The notes under the pieces: generated by a model | Seen by the model: the letters and a program-made list of their open reading frames with translations, nothing else | Database searches by the model: none | Told to the model about the DNA's origin: nothing | Shown: one piece after another, positions 5,929-6,830 of the stretch | How the letters are laid out: the number at the start of each line of letters is the position of its first letter | Position numbering within the stretch: position 1 is the first letter of the stretch | Made by a program: the position numbers and the translations under genes | Assembly (NCBI GenBank): GCA_017991025.1 | Contig: JAGNMT010000203.1 | Span: 1-6,830, forward strand | Reading direction: 5' to 3' | Origin: Verrucomicrobiales bacterium | GTDB taxonomy: Bacteria > Verrucomicrobiota > Verrucomicrobiia > Verrucomicrobiales > DEV007 | DNA length: 6,830 nucleotides

Positions 5929-6456
5929 ATGAACGACACGCTGGTCAGGTCACTCGAATCGCTCCACACCGATGCTTTTGGCTGGGCGCTTCACTGCTGC
6001 GACGGTGCCCACGCCGAGGCGGCGGATGTCTTGCAAAACGCGTATCTGAAAGTGCTTCAGGAGAAGGTGATCTTCCGGGATCGCTCGGTCCTGAAAACCT
6101 GGTGGTTTGGTGTGATTCGCCTCACTGCAAAGGAAGAGCAAAGGCGGCTACGTTTTCGCGAGTCACTCCCCGGCAAACTGCTTCAATTGTGTGTTTTCGA
6201 AAACGAAACGACCTCCCTAGAATTGAATTCCCGGTTGGAATTCGACGAATCGGCGAGTCAGCTCAGAGACTGTCTCGCCCAACTTCCCGCACGGCAGGCG
6301 GAGGTGCTGCATCTTGTCTTTTATCAGGATCTGTCCCTCTCGGAGGCAGCGACCATTATGGGCGTCTCCATCGGCTCCGCCCGCACCCACTATGATCGGG
6401 CCAAGTCCCGACTCCGCACCCTACTCGCCTCAACCGAATTGACTCATGAAAGATAG
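5929..6456 (+). CDS. ECF-type RNA polymerase sigma factor (sigma-70 family)
   Basis: This 175-residue protein has the two-domain layout of an extracytoplasmic-function sigma factor. Region 2 spans about residues 16-74, with the -10-recognition helix around ADVLQNAYLKVL and the FRDRSVLKTWWFGVIRLTAKE segment. A variable linker covers 75-110. Region 4 spans about 112-166, with LPARQAEVLHLVFYQDLSLS followed by a helix-turn-helix ending near SARTHYDRAKSRLR that would read the -35 element. It directs RNA polymerase to a set of promoters that cannot be seen here. GGGGA five bases before the ATG supports this start, as does the fit to region 2. An ATG four bases earlier (5925) is in another frame. 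Its last 11 bases overlap the next gene, suggesting coupled translation and a sigma/anti-sigma pair. The upstream repeats suggest tight control, possibly by itself. Confidence 0.92.
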   Translation: MNDTLVRSLESLHTDAFGWALHCCDGAHAEAADVLQNAYLKVLQEKVIFRDRSVLKTWWFGVIRLTAKEEQRRLRFRESLPGKLLQLCVFENETTSLELNSRLEFDESASQLRDCLAQLPARQAEVLHLVFYQDLSLSEAATIMGVSIGSARTHYDRAKSRLRTLLASTELTHER

Positions 6457-6829
6457 CGATCCCTTCGAAACCGAACTGAAGAAAAGATTCGCCTCCCTGC
6501 GCCGCACGGAGACGGAAGCCACGCCCCCTTTCGTCAGGATGACATCGACCTTGCACCGGGGCCAACCCGATCCGGGCCATACCTCCCGGAGGCTCCGCGC
6601 TTTTCCTTTTCTCGTCCCGATTGCGGCATTGGCGATACTCACACTCGTCATCATCCCCGCGCTCGTAAACCGGAGCTCGGCCAGGACATCCCTCACCTCA
6701 AGTCTGCCGGTTCTTCTTGAAGATGATCCCGGGCAGACCGCCCTCTTCGCCGGAATACCGACCTCGGGAAACAGCGGGTTCCTGCCCTCCGATGATCTCC
6801 TCCCTCTCCAACTTCGCATTAAACTCTAA
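6446..6829 (+). CDS. small single-pass membrane protein, probable anti-sigma factor
   Basis: This 127-residue protein is complete; its TAA ends one base before the window edge. Residues 1-50 are polar and likely cytoplasmic, starting MKDSDPFETELKKRF with an amphipathic helix and a PPFVRM segment near 27-32. One membrane segment follows at about 52-74 (FPFLVPIAALAILTLVIIPA), and then about 53 residues presumably outside. Position and topology fit an anti-sigma factor that holds the ECF sigma factor at the membrane. It lacks the HxxxCxxC zinc motif of ZAS-type anti-sigma factors and in fact contains no cysteine, so any sigma-binding mode must differ. Its ATG lies inside the sigma gene (11-nt overlap, shifted frame) without its own Shine-Dalgarno, so translation probably depends on the sigma gene. 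The assignment is from context and topology, not from a recognised domain. Confidence 0.8.
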   Translation: MKDSDPFETELKKRFASLRRTETEATPPFVRMTSTLHRGQPDPGHTSRRLRAFPFLVPIAALAILTLVIIPALVNRSSARTSLTSSLPVLLEDDPGQTALFAGIPTSGNSGFLPSDDLLPLQLRIKL

Positions 6830-6830
6830 C

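Noticed and set aside
5886..6395. 169-codon rightward open frame
   Set aside because: It overlaps the sigma gene in another frame. The sigma frame has clear regions 2 and 4; this one has none.
1..6830. CRISPR array, insertion sequence, tRNA or rRNA
   Set aside because: No regularly spaced repeats, transposase-like frame, terminal inverted repeats or cloverleaf/rRNA signature was seen on either strand.

Overview
The window most likely comes from a bacterium of the Planctomycetota–Verrucomicrobiota group, with Verrucomicrobiota favoured. The main reason is the tandem pair of a DUF1549/DUF1553 protein and a Tat-exported DUF1501 protein, which is characteristic of that group. Codon third positions are moderately GC-rich. 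Three of the five internally complete genes that start after visible upstream sequence have C- or pyrimidine-rich leaders without a Shine-Dalgarno sequence. The phylum assignment is inferred from protein content, since no rRNA or other marker gene is present.

Layout. (1) Positions 1-147 carry the start of a leftward reading frame that leaves the window; it is open and protein-like but unrecognised. (2) Positions 148-437 are a divergent intergenic region with a bulged hairpin and only a weak promoter candidate. (3) Positions 438-4133 hold two rightward genes 36 bp apart. The first is a Sec-type exported DUF1549+DUF1553 protein with a CxxCH motif and two charged helical insertions. The second is a DUF1501 protein of the alkaline-phosphatase-like superfamily with a twin-arginine signal. 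(4) A strong stem-loop terminator at 4189-4222 lies between this pair and a leftward gene for a small exported protein of 93 residues (4245-4526). (5) A 108-bp AT-rich region with a 10-bp palindrome and a 21-bp-spaced direct repeat separates that gene from a rightward HupE/UreJ_2-type membrane protein (4635-5837). (6) After a short gap with an exact 12-bp repeat flanking a TATATT box, and a hairpin covering the ribosome-binding site, comes an ECF-type sigma factor (5929-6456). It overlaps by 11 nt a small single-pass membrane protein (6446-6829) that is probably its anti-sigma factor.

How the genes may work together. The DUF1549/1553 and DUF1501 proteins look like one extracytoplasmic module of unknown chemistry, one partner with a possible c-heme site and the other with a metallohydrolase-like fold. 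The HupE-like protein and the divergent small exported protein share a control region and may both serve the envelope, possibly in metal handling, but this is inference. The sigma/membrane-protein pair looks like an envelope-responsive transcription switch whose targets cannot be seen here. No mobile element, CRISPR array, tRNA or rRNA was found.
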